DNA of 50,037 nucleotides from Myxococcus xanthus (lineage in GTDB: Bacteria; Myxococcota; Myxococcia; Myxococcales; Myxococcaceae), in the NCBI RefSeq assembly GCF_013116825.1, contig NZ_JABFNS010000061.1, positions 1-50,037 on the forward strand, read 5' to 3'. The notes below the pieces were generated by a model, which saw only the letters and a list, made by a program, of their open reading frames with translations, was not told the DNA's origin and did no database searches. The translations under genes and the position numbers were made by a program. This document shows positions 1 through 14,246 of this stretch, in pieces. The stretch's first letter is position 1. Every line of letters begins with the position of its first letter.

Positions 1-348
1 CGCCTGCCCCTTCCCCGCCCCCGCCTGCCATTCCACGTAGAGCGGCACCGAGACCTCGGGGCCATACTCCGTTCGCAGCTCGCGGCCGGCCCCCACGCCC
101 AGCACCGTCTCAACCTCGGGAGAGACAGACACCACCATGCCCTGGCCCCACCCTGGCCGCTGCTCCAGCCGCAGCGCTCGGCGGGGTGAGCGCCCCGCAT
201 CAAGCAGTGCCGTCGCCACCACGTCTCCCTCCGCATGAGGAACTGTTGCCTGGACCCATGCGCCAAGAAGACAGGTTGCGACGAGCAGGACGGGCACCAG
301 GAGGCTCCAAGGAAGGACAGACGCCATGCCCCCCATTGCATACGCCAT
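1..348 (-). CDS. Secreted or membrane-anchored protein of unknown function (3' end outside window)
   Basis: The reading frame runs open from 348 to the left edge (116 codons) with typical high-GC third positions. The N-terminus carries a long hydrophobic stretch (PWSLLVPVLLVATCLLGAWV) followed by AQA-like small residues, so a signal peptide or membrane anchor is likely. After it come short beta-type segments (GQGMVVSVSPEVETVLG, VSVPLYVEW). In-frame ATGs lie at 348, 336 and 327; none has a clear Shine-Dalgarno, so the start is uncertain by up to seven residues. I do not recognise the family, and the missing C-terminus prevents a functional call. Confidence 0.55.
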   Translation of the reverse strand, partial: MAYAMGGMASVLPWSLLVPVLLVATCLLGAWVQATVPHAEGDVVATALLDAGRSPRRALRLEQRPGWGQGMVVSVSPEVETVLGVGAGRELRTEYGPEVSVPLYVEWQAGAGKGQA

Positions 349-1137
349 GCTCAGAGGTCGTCCTCTCGTGCACGCCCCTGGGCCGTCCAGAATGGGAGAC
401 CCTTCGAGTGAAGCAGGGGCTGCGCCGCGCCAGACGCGGATGCGCCGTGCCGCGTTTCATTCACAGCAAAGCGCGCCTGCGACGAGTCGCCTTCCTACAC
501 GCCTTGATGTCTCACCCGGCCTGGCTGGTGGCGGCGAGCCCCTGGGCCACGGGCCCCCTTCACGCCTGCCCGATACCTGACATGGCATGCGCGATGTCCG
601 TCGCGCCTGGCCGTGACGCGAGCCGCGCATCATCCCATCGTCACCTCGCGGGACGCGCGTCAGGCGCACGACACTCACTCGGTACCCGACGCCCGTCCCA
701 CACGACCGCTCGCCTGCTTTCATGCATGCGACGCCAACCTCGCCCGTGAAGGCTCCGCGCCGACATGTGGAGCGAAAGGGCACGCTGCCCCACAACCCAC
801 ACGAGCATTGCTGCTGCCGGGCGCCGGGGAAATGACCGTTCAGGCGTTCACTACCCTTCGTGCAGCCGGTGTGCGCCTACCCCCGTGGGCGAGGGCCCTT
901 ATAATCAAGATGCCTTTTCACCCCGTGGAGGGGGTGCGCCTTCGGGTGTTCCACCCCTGACACGAGCGTAACGCGCGGTCCCACTCCGCGGCGGGGTCCC
1001 GAAGGGGCAGCAGGGCTGTCGTGCCTGGGACCTCGTCGGGGTGGGTGTGGAATGGCAGTCATGCCCTCCAGGTTGACCATTTTGGCCCCCCTGTCGGCGC
1101 GGCTTTCCGCGTCCCCGGGTGGCTCCGAGGGAGAGAC
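349..1137. other. Long intergenic stretch upstream of prkA without a convincing gene
   Basis: About 790 bases separate the divergent secreted-protein gene from prkA. Several frames stay open through parts of it, but their translations are rich in Arg, Pro, His and Ala, show no domain or motif, and look like GC-driven open frames. A consensus TATAAT hexamer lies at 900-905, the only AT-rich spot, without a recognisable -35 box 16-18 bases upstream. The stretch may hold the long 5' leader and promoters of the prkA operon; nothing else was seen. Confidence 0.45.
900..905 (+). promoter_or_regulatory. Possible -10 hexamer upstream of the prkA operon
   Basis: A perfect TATAAT stands in very GC-rich surroundings, 233 bases upstream of the prkA start. 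No TTGACA-like box sits at the right distance, so this is weak evidence on its own. If used, prkA would have a leader of roughly 225 bases. Confidence 0.25.
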
Positions 1138-3201
<2,064 letters not shown>

Positions 3202-3223
3202 CACCAGAGAGGGGCGAGCCGTC

Positions 3224-4333
3224 GTGACCTTGAAGATCCACCAGGACCACTCCCGCTTCAAACAGATCGTCCGGGGGAAGATCAAAGCCAACCTGCGCAA
3301 GTACGTGCAGAAGGGCGAGATGATTGGGAAGAAGGGGAAGGACGCCATCTCCATCCCCATCCCCTTCATCGACATCCCCCGCTTCAAGTACGGCCACAAG
3401 GAACAGGGTGGCGTCGGGCAGGGTGACGGCGAGGTCGGCCAGCAGCTCGGGCCCGGGGCGGTGGAGCCCGGGGAAGGCAAGCAGGCCGGCCAGGGCGAAG
3501 GCGACCACGCCATGGAGGTGGACGTCACGCTCGACGAGCTCGCCCAGATTCTGGGTGAGGAGCTGCAGCTGCCCAACATCGAGCGGCGGCAGAACGAGCG
3601 CATCATCACCCAGAAGATCCGCTACACCGGCGTCAACACCACCGGCCCGGAGTCACTGCGGCACTTCAAGCGGACCTTCAAGCAGGCCCTGCGGCGGCAG
3701 ATCGCCGCTGGCACGTATGACCCGGCGCGGCCCGTCATCATCCCCACGCGCGAGGACCGCCGCTACCGCAGCTACAAGCTCCAGGACCTGCCCGAAACGA
3801 ACGCGGTCATCATCTACATGATGGACGTGTCCGGCTCCATGGGCGACGAGCAGAAGGAAATTGTCCGCATCGAGAGCTTCTGGCTCGATACGTGGCTTCG
3901 CCACCAATACAAGGGGCTGGAGGCGCGCTACATCATCCACGACGCGGTGGCGCGCGAGGTGGACCGCGACACGTTCTTCCACACCCGCGAGTCCGGCGGG
4001 ACGATGATCTCCAGCGCCTACAAGCTCTGCCGGGACATCATCCTGGCGGACTACCCGAAGAGCGCGTGGAACATCTACCCGTTCCACTTCAGCGACGGGG
4101 ACAACTGGAGCGCGGACGACACGCGGCAGTGCATTGAAATGCTGCGCAACGACGTGCTCCCCAACGTCAACCAGTTCGCCTACGGCCAGGTGGAGTCCCC
4201 CTACGGCAGTGGCCAGTTCATCAAGGATTTGCGCGAGGCGGTGGGGGACACGCCCAACGTCGCACTGAGCGAAATCGCGGACAAGGACGCCATCTACGCG
4301 TCCATCAAGGACTTCCTCGGCAAGGGCCGCTGA
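3224..4333 (+). CDS. YeaH/YhbH family (DUF444) VWA-like protein
   Basis: The 369-residue product begins at a GTG preceded by AGAGAGGGG. It has the typical DUF444 layout: a basic N-terminal segment ([14 protein letters not shown]), a Gly/Gln-rich low-complexity linker at about residues 60-95, and a C-terminal von Willebrand A-like fold with a MIDAS-type motif DVSGSMG at 201-207. Homologues are Bacillus YhbH (sporulation) and E. coli YeaH, always next to PrkA/YeaG. The biochemical role is not established; it may be an adaptor or target of the PrkA kinase. The 22-base spacing to prkA and 35-base spacing to spoVR support one transcript. Confidence 0.92.
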   Translation: MTLKIHQDHSRFKQIVRGKIKANLRKYVQKGEMIGKKGKDAISIPIPFIDIPRFKYGHKEQGGVGQGDGEVGQQLGPGAVEPGEGKQAGQGEGDHAMEVDVTLDELAQILGEELQLPNIERRQNERIITQKIRYTGVNTTGPESLRHFKRTFKQALRRQIAAGTYDPARPVIIPTREDRRYRSYKLQDLPETNAVIIYMMDVSGSMGDEQKEIVRIESFWLDTWLRHQYKGLEARYIIHDAVAREVDRDTFFHTRESGGTMISSAYKLCRDIILADYPKSAWNIYPFHFSDGDNWSADDTRQCIEMLRNDVLPNVNQFAYGQVESPYGSGQFIKDLREAVGDTPNVALSEIADKDAIYASIKDFLGKGR

Positions 4334-4368
4334 CTTCAGCGGTCCTTTCCCACCGGAGCGACTGCCCG

Positions 4369-5862
4369 ATGCCCAAGAGCCTCCCCCCTCGCCTCGCCTC
4401 GCTCCGGGACGAAATCCATGGTTACGCCAAGGAGTTCGGCCTGGACTTCTTCGACACCCACTTCGAGATGGTGTCCTACGACGAGATGAACATGGTGGCC
4501 GCCTACGGCGGCTTTCCCACCCGCTATCCCCACTGGCGCTGGGGCATGGAGTACGAGCAGCTCGCCAAGGGCTACGAGTACGGGCTGAGCAAAATCTACG
4601 AGCTCGTCATCAACAACGACCCTTGCTACGCCTACTTGATGGAGAGCAACCCGGAGGTGGACCAGAAGCTCGTCATGGCCCACGTCTACGGCCATTGCGA
4701 CTTCTTCAAGAACAACTTCTCCTTCCGGCACACCAACCGCCGGATGATTGATGAGATGGCCAACCACGCCACGCGAGTGAGGCGCTGGGTGGACAAGATT
4801 GGCGTGGAGAAGGTCGAGGACTTCATCGACCGGACGCTGAGCCTGGAGAACCTCATCGACCAGCACGCGCCGCACATCCGGCGCAACCCGGACCCGAAGA
4901 AGGCCGAGGACGAGCTCAAGGCCAACGAGCGCGTGGAGGGCTTCAAGGTGGGCCGCGAGTACATGCGCGGCTACATCAACCCGTCCGAGTTCCTCGACTC
5001 CCAGCGCAAGAAGGTGGAGGACGAGAAGCAGCGCGCCAAGAAGTTCCCCGAGCGCCCCCAGCGCGACGTGCTGCTCTTCCTGCTGGAAGAGGCGCCGCTG
5101 GAGCCGTGGGAGGCGGACATCCTCGCGATTCTGCGCGACGAGGCCTACTACTTCGCGCCCCAGGGCCAGACGAAGATCATGAACGAGGGGTGGGCCAGCT
5201 ACTGGCACTCCACCATCATGACGCGCCGGGCCCTCAAGGACGACGAAATCATCGACTACGCGGACCACCACTCCGGCACCATGGGGACCCGCCCTGGCGC
5301 CATCAACCCGTACAAGCTCGGCATCGAGCTGTGGCGCGACATCGAGGAGCGGTGGAACAAGGGCCGCTTCGGCAAGGAGTGGGACGAGTGCGATGATTTG
5401 CGCGCGCGCCGCTCCTGGGACAAGAAGCTGGGCGCCGGCCGCGAGAAGATCTTCGAGGTCCGCAAGCACTACAACGACATCACCTTCATCGACACGTTCC
5501 TGACGCCCGAGTTCGCGATGGAGCAGAAGCTCTTCGTGTACGGCTTCAACGACAAGCGCAACTCGTGGGAGATCCTCGACCGCGAGTTCAAGAAGGTGAA
5601 GAACAAGCTCCTCCAGGGACTCACCAACTTCGGCCAGCCCATCATCGAGGTGGTGGACGGCAACTTCGAGAACCGCAGCGAGCTGCTGCTGGCGCACCGC
5701 CACGACGGACAGGACCTCAAGGGCGACTACGCCCGCGAGACGCTGCGCAACCTCCAGTCCCTGTGGCGCCGGCCCGTCAACATCCTCACCCGGTACGACA
5801 ACAAGGGCGCCCTTCTGCGCTTCGACGGGCAGAGCCACTCCGAGCGGAAGGTGGAGCTCTGA
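4369..5862 (+). CDS. spoVR: SpoVR family protein
   Basis: The 497-residue product is close in length to E. coli YcgB (about 510) and Bacillus SpoVR. Conserved family blocks are visible: [11 protein letters not shown] near residue 31, [19 protein letters not shown] at 47-65, [12 protein letters not shown] at 105-116, and EGWASYWH in the middle, rich in His and acidic residues that could bind metal. SpoVR is needed for spore cortex formation in Bacillus, but its reaction is unknown. It is the third gene of the prkA operon, and its position suggests a joint function with the kinase and DUF444 protein. The start ATG at 4369 begins the conserved sequence; no better start is seen. Confidence 0.93.
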   Translation: MPKSLPPRLASLRDEIHGYAKEFGLDFFDTHFEMVSYDEMNMVAAYGGFPTRYPHWRWGMEYEQLAKGYEYGLSKIYELVINNDPCYAYLMESNPEVDQKLVMAHVYGHCDFFKNNFSFRHTNRRMIDEMANHATRVRRWVDKIGVEKVEDFIDRTLSLENLIDQHAPHIRRNPDPKKAEDELKANERVEGFKVGREYMRGYINPSEFLDSQRKKVEDEKQRAKKFPERPQRDVLLFLLEEAPLEPWEADILAILRDEAYYFAPQGQTKIMNEGWASYWHSTIMTRRALKDDEIIDYADHHSGTMGTRPGAINPYKLGIELWRDIEERWNKGRFGKEWDECDDLRARRSWDKKLGAGREKIFEVRKHYNDITFIDTFLTPEFAMEQKLFVYGFNDKRNSWEILDREFKKVKNKLLQGLTNFGQPIIEVVDGNFENRSELLLAHRHDGQDLKGDYARETLRNLQSLWRRPVNILTRYDNKGALLRFDGQSHSERKVEL

Positions 5863-5945
5863 GCAGCCGTACCCGGCCTCGGGCGGTGCGTCAGAGGTTC
5901 ACCGGCGGCATCGCCTGTTCGAGGTAGCGGGGCCCCGCGGACACG

Positions 5946-5969
5946 GGCCTCGGCGATGCGCCGGAGGCC
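5946..5969 (+). terminator. Stem-loop downstream of the prkA operon
   Basis: GGCCTCGGCG pairs with CGCC-G-GAGGCC (one bulged G, ATG loop), 83 bases after the spoVR stop. There is no T-run, so it may be a transcript 3'-end structure rather than a classical intrinsic terminator. Confidence 0.3.
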
Positions 5970-6080
5970 GGGCCAGGCGCTCCTCAGGGGGTTTCAAGCA
6001 GCCAGGCAGCCGAGCCCGGAAATTTCCCGGCCCTCCGCTGGGCGAGCGCCAGGGCGTCCACTACACTCGGCCGCCGCCCC

Positions 6081-7259
6081 ATGAGAATCGCTCCCCTGCT
6101 CTGCCTGGCCGCCGCGCTGCTGGCTTCGACGTCCGAAGCCGCGGTCCGTCACGTCATCAAGAACCGCCGTATCGAGCCGAACCAGACGCTCGCGAAGGCG
6201 CTGCACGACGCGCAGCTCCCGGACGCGCAGGTGGCCGCCGTCATCTCCGCGCTGGAGGGCGTATTCGACTTCCGCAAGTCGCGCGTGGGCGACCAGCTGC
6301 GGCTCGTCATCCGCGACGGGGAGCTGGACTTCTTCGACTACCGCCAGAGCATGGTGGACGAGTGGCAGGTCCGCCGCGACGGCGAGAAGTACGTGGGCAG
6401 CAAGCGCGCCATCGAGGTGGAGAAGCAGGTCGCCGTGGTGGCGCTGGAAATCCAGTCGTCGTTGTACGAGGCGGCGGTGGCCGCCGGCGAGGACCCGGCC
6501 ATCGGCATGGTGCTGGCGGACGTGTTCGCCTGGGACATCGACTTCTACCGTGACGTGCGCAAGGGCGACACGGCGCGCGCGCTGGTGGAGAAGTTCGTCT
6601 CCAAGGGCCGCCTGCTGCGCTACGGCGACGTGCTGGCGGCGACGTACGCGGGCGGGCTCGTGGGCAACAAGAAGGTGTACCGCTACGTGCTCCCGGACGG
6701 GCAGCCCAACTACTTCAACGAGGAGGGCGCCAGCGCGAAGAAGACCTTCCTCAAGACGCCCCTGAAGTACGCCAACGTCACCAGCCGCTTCGGCTCGCGC
6801 TTCCACCCGGTGCTCAAGTACCTCAAGGCCCACAATGGCGTGGACTACGGCACCCCCATCGGCACCCCGGTGTGGGCGGTGGCGGACGGCACGGTGACGC
6901 AGGCGGGCTACGCGGGCGCCGCCGGCAACATGGTGGTCATCCGCCACGCCAACGGCTTCGAGACGCAGTACATGCACCTGTCGCGCTTCGGCGAAGGCGT
7001 CCGCGCGGGCGCCCGCGTGCGGCAGAAGCAGGTCATCGCCTACTCCGGCAACACCGGCCGCTCCACCGGGCCGCACCTGCACTTCGGGCTCAAGCGCAAC
7101 GGCCAGTACACCAACCCGCTCAACCAGCAGTTCCCCCGCGCGGACCCGCTGCCCAAGGCGCTGCTGCCGGACTTCCTCGCCAAGGCGCAGGAGCTGACGG
7201 GGCAGATGGAGGCCGTGTCCATGGCCGCCGTCGCCGGGCAGGCCGCGGCCATGCCGTGA
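6081..7259 (+). CDS. M23 family metalloendopeptidase (LytM/MepM-like), secreted
   Basis: This 392-residue protein has a cleavable signal peptide (residues 1-20, ending STSEA) and a central region resembling the N-terminal part of MepM-type endopeptidases. A complete LytM domain spans about residues 245-345. Zinc ligands are visible as HNGVDYG (H251, D255) and PHLHF (H332, H334), so the enzyme should be active and cleave peptide cross-links in peptidoglycan in the periplasm. A TACACT element at 6062-6067 stands 13 bases before the ATG, and no Shine-Dalgarno is present. It stands alone, with a hairpin after the stop. Its cell-wall role could be growth, septation or envelope remodelling; the sequence does not decide. 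Confidence 0.9.
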   Translation: MRIAPLLCLAAALLASTSEAAVRHVIKNRRIEPNQTLAKALHDAQLPDAQVAAVISALEGVFDFRKSRVGDQLRLVIRDGELDFFDYRQSMVDEWQVRRDGEKYVGSKRAIEVEKQVAVVALEIQSSLYEAAVAAGEDPAIGMVLADVFAWDIDFYRDVRKGDTARALVEKFVSKGRLLRYGDVLAATYAGGLVGNKKVYRYVLPDGQPNYFNEEGASAKKTFLKTPLKYANVTSRFGSRFHPVLKYLKAHNGVDYGTPIGTPVWAVADGTVTQAGYAGAAGNMVVIRHANGFETQYMHLSRFGEGVRAGARVRQKQVIAYSGNTGRSTGPHLHFGLKRNGQYTNPLNQQFPRADPLPKALLPDFLAKAQELTGQMEAVSMAAVAGQAAAMP

Positions 7260-7273
7260 CGCGGTGACGCCGA

Positions 7274-7297
7274 GCGCGTCCCCTCCGAGGGACGCGC
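7274..7297. terminator. Bidirectional hairpin between convergent genes
   Basis: A perfect 9-base stem, GCGCGTCCC and GGGACGCGC with a CTCCGA loop, lies in the 47-base gap between the M23 gene and the convergent TIGR02265 gene. Its position suggests transcription termination from both sides, although no T-tract follows. Confidence 0.5.
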
Positions 7298-7306
7298 GCC
7301 ACAGGT

Positions 7307-7891
7307 CTACACCCAGGTGATGACGTAGTCAGCGCCCGTCACGCCGCGAGGCGTGCCCACCACCTGGCTCTTGCAGCCGACGACGCTCAGCGCCTCCTTC
7401 AAGACGCCCTCGTGGTACTGCACCGGCTGCATGTCCCCATGGAAGGCCAGGCGCACCTGCTTGTCTCCCAGCACGGCGAATTCGCGCCGGCCGTAGCTCA
7501 CCAGCGTCGAGTACGCGGTGGGCGCGTGGGAGAGGAGCCGCTTGGGGTCGCCCTTGCCGATGAGGCGGTTGAGCGTCTGCCCCACCGTGGACTGGAAGAA
7601 GTGCGTGACGGCCGCGGCCCCGCAGGCCCGCACCGCGTCCTCCATGGAGCCGTAGACGGGCGTGAGCGCTTCCGACGTCGCGTACAAGAGGCGCAGGGCA
7701 TCCACGGCCGGGTAGGAGAAGAAGTCCACCGGGGAACGCTTGAAGAAGGGCTCACGCAGGCGCGTGGCCGCCTCCACGCCCAGCTTCTTCTCCGCCAGGT
7801 TGAACACCGCGTTGAAGACGAGCCCGCGCACCGTGTCGTCGGGGCGGATGACGGCCAACCGTTGTTCGAGGTCGTTCTGCGGAAAGCCCAT
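7307..7891 (-). CDS. TIGR02265 (DUF2378) family protein
   Basis: The 194-residue product fits the TIGR02265 family in length and sequence: an N-terminal region with DTVRGLVFNAVF, a middle segment with the pattern RxPFFKRxPVDFFSYPAVDALRLL, and a C-terminal part with FHGDMQPVQYHEGVL. The family is essentially confined to Myxococcales, where genomes carry many paralogues; no function is established. The visible sequence has no signal peptide or membrane segment, so it is probably cytoplasmic. The start ATG at 7891 has only a weak GAGAG upstream. It is divergently arranged with glgP, 186 bases away, so a link to glycogen metabolism is possible but unsupported. Confidence 0.85.
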   Translation of the reverse strand: MGFPQNDLEQRLAVIRPDDTVRGLVFNAVFNLAEKKLGVEAATRLREPFFKRSPVDFFSYPAVDALRLLYATSEALTPVYGSMEDAVRACGAAAVTHFFQSTVGQTLNRLIGKGDPKRLLSHAPTAYSTLVSYGRREFAVLGDKQVRLAFHGDMQPVQYHEGVLKEALSVVGCKSQVVGTPRGVTGADYVITWV

Positions 7892-8077
7892 GGCGGATTG
7901 CTCTCTACATCAATCCGTCTCCGGGTTGGCGCGCCATCCACCGGCAGGCAGTCCGCCGCCCTTCCAGGTGAGCTGTCCCATAGGGCCGGGACGCGCTTTA
8001 CCGGTGCGGTGCGAGACACGGCTGCGCTAGCCTGACACACCTTCGCGAACCCGGGAAACCCCGGCGCCCGCGAAACC

Positions 8078-10617
<2,540 letters not shown>

Positions 10618-10621
<4 letters not shown>

Positions 10622-10945
10622 GCACAGGGCCCGCCTCCCCTCCCCTCCCGGCCGGTGACGACGCCGACCGGAGGGCGCTGGAGGACGTGGTGCGGGCCTT
10701 CACCGACGCCTTCAACCGCGACGACCTCGATGCGGTGATGGCGTACTTCACGCCGGACGCGCTGTACGAGACATACGACGGGAAGCTGTGCCGGGGCCTC
10801 GCGCCAGCTCATGTACCGGCTGATGTACGGCCAGCACTTCGGCTGGTACGGGCTGGACGTCCTGCACTGGGAAGCAGGCCGCCTGCGCGAGAAGCGGACG
10901 TATGCCCAGGCCGGGCTGCCCCTGGTACGACGCGGGAGGCCTTGA
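10618..10945 (+). pseudogene. Broken NTF2-like (SnoaL-type) protein gene
   Basis: From the GTG at 10618 (overlapping the glgP stop) the frame encodes a typical NTF2-like opening: RALEDVVRAFTDAFNRDDLDAVMAYF then YETYDGKLCRG. Just after 10793 the same frame turns into Arg/Pro/Ala-rich nonsense. The +1 frame there reads a sensible NTF2-like end (YGLDVLHWEAGRLREKRTYAQ, then LPLVRR) and stops at 10943-10945. The sum is shorter than the usual 120-140 residues, so about 30-50 central residues seem to be missing as well. A deletion plus frameshift, or a sequencing error combined with a divergent middle, would explain this. NTF2-like folds are small cone-shaped binding or enzyme domains; no substrate can be named. 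Confidence 0.6.
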
Positions 10946-11110
10946 GGTCAGGCAAGGCCGGGCTCAGCGGCTCCAGCACGCGCACTGCATTGTAGGGAAC
11001 ACATCCACGGTGGTCCGCTGCGCTTCAGCGGACGTCCGAGGCCTCCGACTCCGCTCGCAGGACTGGGGGACGATTGGCATTGGAGCTGTCACGTCCGACG
11101 ACCTGGCGGC

Positions 11111-12184
11111 ATGAGCCTGCAAGCCAAACGCGTGCTGGGAACGAGTGCCGTCATCCTGGGCCTGCTCGTGGGCTGGCGACTCCTCCCCGCTGGACACACG
11201 TCTGGCGCACCTCCCTCCCCTGGCACCACGAGTCCTCGCGGCCGCGCCCTTCCTACGCCCGTGGGCGCCTCGGCGAGCCGTGCGCCGCCCACACCAGGCG
11301 CCATCAACGCAGCAGCACCGGCGGCAGAGTCCCTGGCCTCGGAGTTGGAGGTGCTGCGCCTCTCCCTGCTCGAGCGCTTCGGCTCGCGCCTGCACGAACC
11401 GTCCGTCCAGCTGCGGATGCTGGAGCAGCTCATGCGGTATTTCCAGACGCGCTCACCCGAGCGGTGGCGAGAAGAACTCCAGACATTCCTCCGCAGCGCC
11501 TTTCCCGGCCAGTACGACGCGCTGACCACCCTGCTGCGCGACCGTCTGGACTACGAGAAGTGGGTGAAGGACAACGACGCCTACCTGCGAGGGTTGGACA
11601 AGAAGCAGCGCCGTGCCGCCGTCTGGGATGCGCGCAACCGCCTCTTCGGGAAGGAGACGGCGCAACGCCTCTGGGATTCGGAGCTGAAGCACCAGGCACT
11701 GGTGGACGCGCTCCAGGTGATTGATGCGAGGCAGGACCTGCCCCTCTCGGAGAAGCTGTCTGCCTACAAGGCGCGGCTGGGAGAGGTCTACGGAGACGGG
11801 GCACCCGCGCAGCTCGCCCGGCATCCACAGGAGACGATGAACCGCTTCCTGGCGCTGCCCTCCGTCCAACGTGAACTGACGGACATGACACCGGCCGAAC
11901 GCGCGCGCAGCCTGTGGGCCGTGCGCCAGGAGATGGGGCTGAATGACGAAGCGCTGCGGCGATGGGACTCTCTGGACCAGACACGGGATGCCCGCTGGGA
12001 AGCGGGCCTCCGGTACATGGCGGAGCGTGCGACCCTGGCACGGGCGCTCTCCGGCGATGCGCTGGAGGCCCGGCTCCAGGAGGTGCGCGCCCGCTACTTC
12101 GGCGCTGAGGCGGACGTCATCGCCCAGGAAGAGGCCAGTGGCCTCTTCCGCTTCACGCGCCCCCGGCAGTGGGGGCGCAACTGA
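11111..12184 (+). CDS. Lipase chaperone-like (LifO/Lif family-like) membrane-anchored helical protein
   Basis: This 357-residue protein has one N-terminal membrane segment (about residues 8-23, TSAVILGLLVGWRLL), a Pro/Ala/Ser-rich linker to about residue 75, and a long charged helical domain. That architecture and the spacing of helices resemble lipase-specific foldases: an RNRLFGKETAQRLWDSEL segment followed by a C-terminal VRQEMGLNDEALRRWDSLD part and a final RYFGAEADVIAQEEA helix are close to the Lif C-terminal pattern. The RxxFDY steric-chaperone motif expected in mini-domain 1 is not visible, and no lipase gene is nearby. It may fold a distant client or have a changed role. There is no Shine-Dalgarno; ATG 11111 is the first start before the membrane segment. 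The family call is my inference from pattern. Confidence 0.5.
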   Translation: MSLQAKRVLGTSAVILGLLVGWRLLPAGHTSGAPPSPGTTSPRGRALPTPVGASASRAPPTPGAINAAAPAAESLASELEVLRLSLLERFGSRLHEPSVQLRMLEQLMRYFQTRSPERWREELQTFLRSAFPGQYDALTTLLRDRLDYEKWVKDNDAYLRGLDKKQRRAAVWDARNRLFGKETAQRLWDSELKHQALVDALQVIDARQDLPLSEKLSAYKARLGEVYGDGAPAQLARHPQETMNRFLALPSVQRELTDMTPAERARSLWAVRQEMGLNDEALRRWDSLDQTRDARWEAGLRYMAERATLARALSGDALEARLQEVRARYFGAEADVIAQEEASGLFRFTRPRQWGRN

Positions 12185-12199
12185 AACGCGGATGGGACG

Positions 12200-14152
12200 T
12201 CACGCCGCCTGATTGAGCCACTCCTCATAGGCGCGGAAGTCGTAGTCGCGCCCCAGGAAGGCATTCACCAGTCGGGCCGCGTCGTCCGAACCGCCCGGCT
12301 CCAGCACCGCGCGCCGGTAGGCCTGGGCGGGCTCCGGGGACAGCATCCCCTTCTGCTGGAACACCGTGAACAGGTCCTTCGCGATGACGAGCGACCACAT
12401 GTACGTGTAGTAGTTGGACGAGTACCCGTCGAGGTGGCCGAAGGAGAGGTGGAAGTAGGTGCCCTCCACGTACGGGAAGGGTGTGAACTTCCCCTGGAGT
12501 TCGCGCACGAGCGACACCGCGTCAACGCCCTCCGGCTTGCGCCGGTACAGCTCCAGGCTGAGCGCCGCGTAGAACATCTGCTGGCGCACCCAGAGCCCCT
12601 TGCCGAACTCCTCCGCGCGGCGCATGCGCTCCACCACATCCGCGGGGATGGGCTCATTCGTCTGGTAGTGCTTCGCGAACGTCTGGAGGCTGGCGGTGTC
12701 ACGCGCCCATTCCTCCAGCATCTGCGACGGCGCCTCCACGAAGTCCCACTCCGTGCGTACGCCGGACACGCCCGCCCAGCGCGTGTGGCCTCCGAAGATG
12801 TGGTGCAGCAGGTGGCCGAACTCGTGGAAGAAGGTCTCCACGTCGCTGTGCTGGAGCAGCGCGGGCTCCGCGCCGGGACGGGGGAAGTTGCAGACCAGCA
12901 CCCCTTCCGGCAGCCGCCGGCCCGACTTCCCGCTGGTCAGCGTGAACTGGGCCGCGTGCTTGTACTTGTCGTCGCGCGGGTGCATGTCCAGGTAGAAGCG
13001 CCCGCGCAGCGTGGCGCCCTCGAACACGTCGTAGGCCTCTACGTCCGGGTGCCACACCGGCGCGTCCGCGACGCGGCGGTAGGTGACGCCGAACAGGCGC
13101 GCCGTCAGGTCGAGCACACCCTGCTTCACGCGCGTGTACTCGTAGTAGGGCCGCACCACCTGCGAGTCGAAGGCGTACTGCTCCGCCTTCACGCGGTCCT
13201 CCAGGTACGCCTGGTCCCACGGGTTGACGCGCTCGGCGCCAGGGACGTCACGGCGCTTGCGCTCCAGCAGCGTGGCGTAGTCGCGCTCCATGCGCGCACC
13301 GGACGCGGCGGCGATCTTCTCGATGAAATCCGAGGCCGCCCCCTCGTCCCGAATCATCTTGTCCTCGGTCGCGTAGGCCGCCCAGTTCCGGTAGCCCAGC
13401 AGCGTGGCCAGCTCGTTCCGGCGGGACACCATGCGCTGCAGGACGTCCGCGTTGGCGGGGTGGCCGCGCTGGCGGAAGACGCGCCACATCTGCTCGCGGG
13501 CCTGGGCATCCCGCGAGTACGTCATGAAGGGGACGATGTCCGGGTAGTCCGTGGTGATGCGCACCTTGCCGTCCGGCCCGGGCGGGTGGGCGCGCACGTA
13601 GTCGTCGGGCAGGCCCTCCAGCGCCGACGGCGCCAGCGCTTCCGTGCGCGTGTCCTGGCGGATGTTGCGGCTGAACTCCTGGCCAATGCGGACCAACTCC
13701 TCCTGGAGCGCCTTCACCCGGGCGCGGGTGGCGTCATCCCGGTCCACGCCCGCGCGGCGGAACTCCCGCCGCACCTTCTCCATCCACTTCCGCGTGGCGG
13801 CGTCCTCGCCGGACAAGTCCAGCGCGGCCAGCACGTCATAGACGCCCCGGTCCATGCGGATGTCGTTGCTGAGCGTCTCCAGGGCCTGCTCGGCGGCCTC
13901 GGCGGCCTCGCGCATGGCGGCGTCCGGGTGCGCATGGCGGGCGACGCTGGCGCGGGCTCCCGCATCGTCGAGCGCGGCCGTGGCCTCGTCGTAGAGCTCC
14001 AGCACCTCGCGCGTGACGTAGGGGGGGCGGAGGGCCTTGAGTTGGGCGATTCCCGCTCGGGCGGCGGCCATGGCCTCCTCACCGGCGCGCGTGAATTCGG
14101 CCGGTGGGCAGGTGACGAGGCGGGCGGCGTCGGGGACTTGGCTCTCTGACAC
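12200..14152 (-). CDS. M3 family zinc metallopeptidase (thimet oligopeptidase/oligopeptidase A-like)
   Basis: The 650-residue product is a complete M3 peptidase. The zinc-binding HEFGH lies at residues 443-447 (HEFGHLLHHIF), preceded by TFFHEFGHL-type context, and the C-terminal part contains the substrate-binding Tyr/Gly-rich region (SFGHLDGYSSNYYTYMWS). Such enzymes hydrolyse short peptides, normally in the cytoplasm, with no signal peptide visible from the chosen start. I chose the GTG at 14152 because AGGAG lies six bases upstream and the sequence before it (HHVQEQI) is not conserved-looking; a start as far as 14263 remains open. It is convergent with the chaperone-like gene, 15 bases away. 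Confidence 0.9.
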   Translation of the reverse strand: MSESQVPDAARLVTCPPAEFTRAGEEAMAAARAGIAQLKALRPPYVTREVLELYDEATAALDDAGARASVARHAHPDAAMREAAEAAEQALETLSNDIRMDRGVYDVLAALDLSGEDAATRKWMEKVRREFRRAGVDRDDATRARVKALQEELVRIGQEFSRNIRQDTRTEALAPSALEGLPDDYVRAHPPGPDGKVRITTDYPDIVPFMTYSRDAQAREQMWRVFRQRGHPANADVLQRMVSRRNELATLLGYRNWAAYATEDKMIRDEGAASDFIEKIAAASGARMERDYATLLERKRRDVPGAERVNPWDQAYLEDRVKAEQYAFDSQVVRPYYEYTRVKQGVLDLTARLFGVTYRRVADAPVWHPDVEAYDVFEGATLRGRFYLDMHPRDDKYKHAAQFTLTSGKSGRRLPEGVLVCNFPRPGAEPALLQHSDVETFFHEFGHLLHHIFGGHTRWAGVSGVRTEWDFVEAPSQMLEEWARDTASLQTFAKHYQTNEPIPADVVERMRRAEEFGKGLWVRQQMFYAALSLELYRRKPEGVDAVSLVRELQGKFTPFPYVEGTYFHLSFGHLDGYSSNYYTYMWSLVIAKDLFTVFQQKGMLSPEPAQAYRRAVLEPGGSDDAARLVNAFLGRDYDFRAYEEWLNQAA

Positions 14153-14246
14153 AATCTGCTCCTGGACGTGATGACGGCGAATATACGGCCGCAAAGGTAA
14201 TGCGCCGGACGCCGGGGAGCAGCAGGGATTGGCGGCGCCAATGCGA

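Noticed and set aside
613..960. Plus-strand frame of 115 codons upstream of prkA
   Set aside because: Composition is His/Arg/Pro-rich with no recognisable fold, no ribosome-binding site and no family resemblance.
5880..5970. A short minus-strand frame ending in a protein-like tail (PRYLEQAMPPVNL, then stop)
   Set aside because: It looks like the end of a real protein, but only about 30 codons are open, there is no usable start and the rest is absent; it overlaps the hairpin after spoVR. It could be a gene remnant, but the evidence is too thin.
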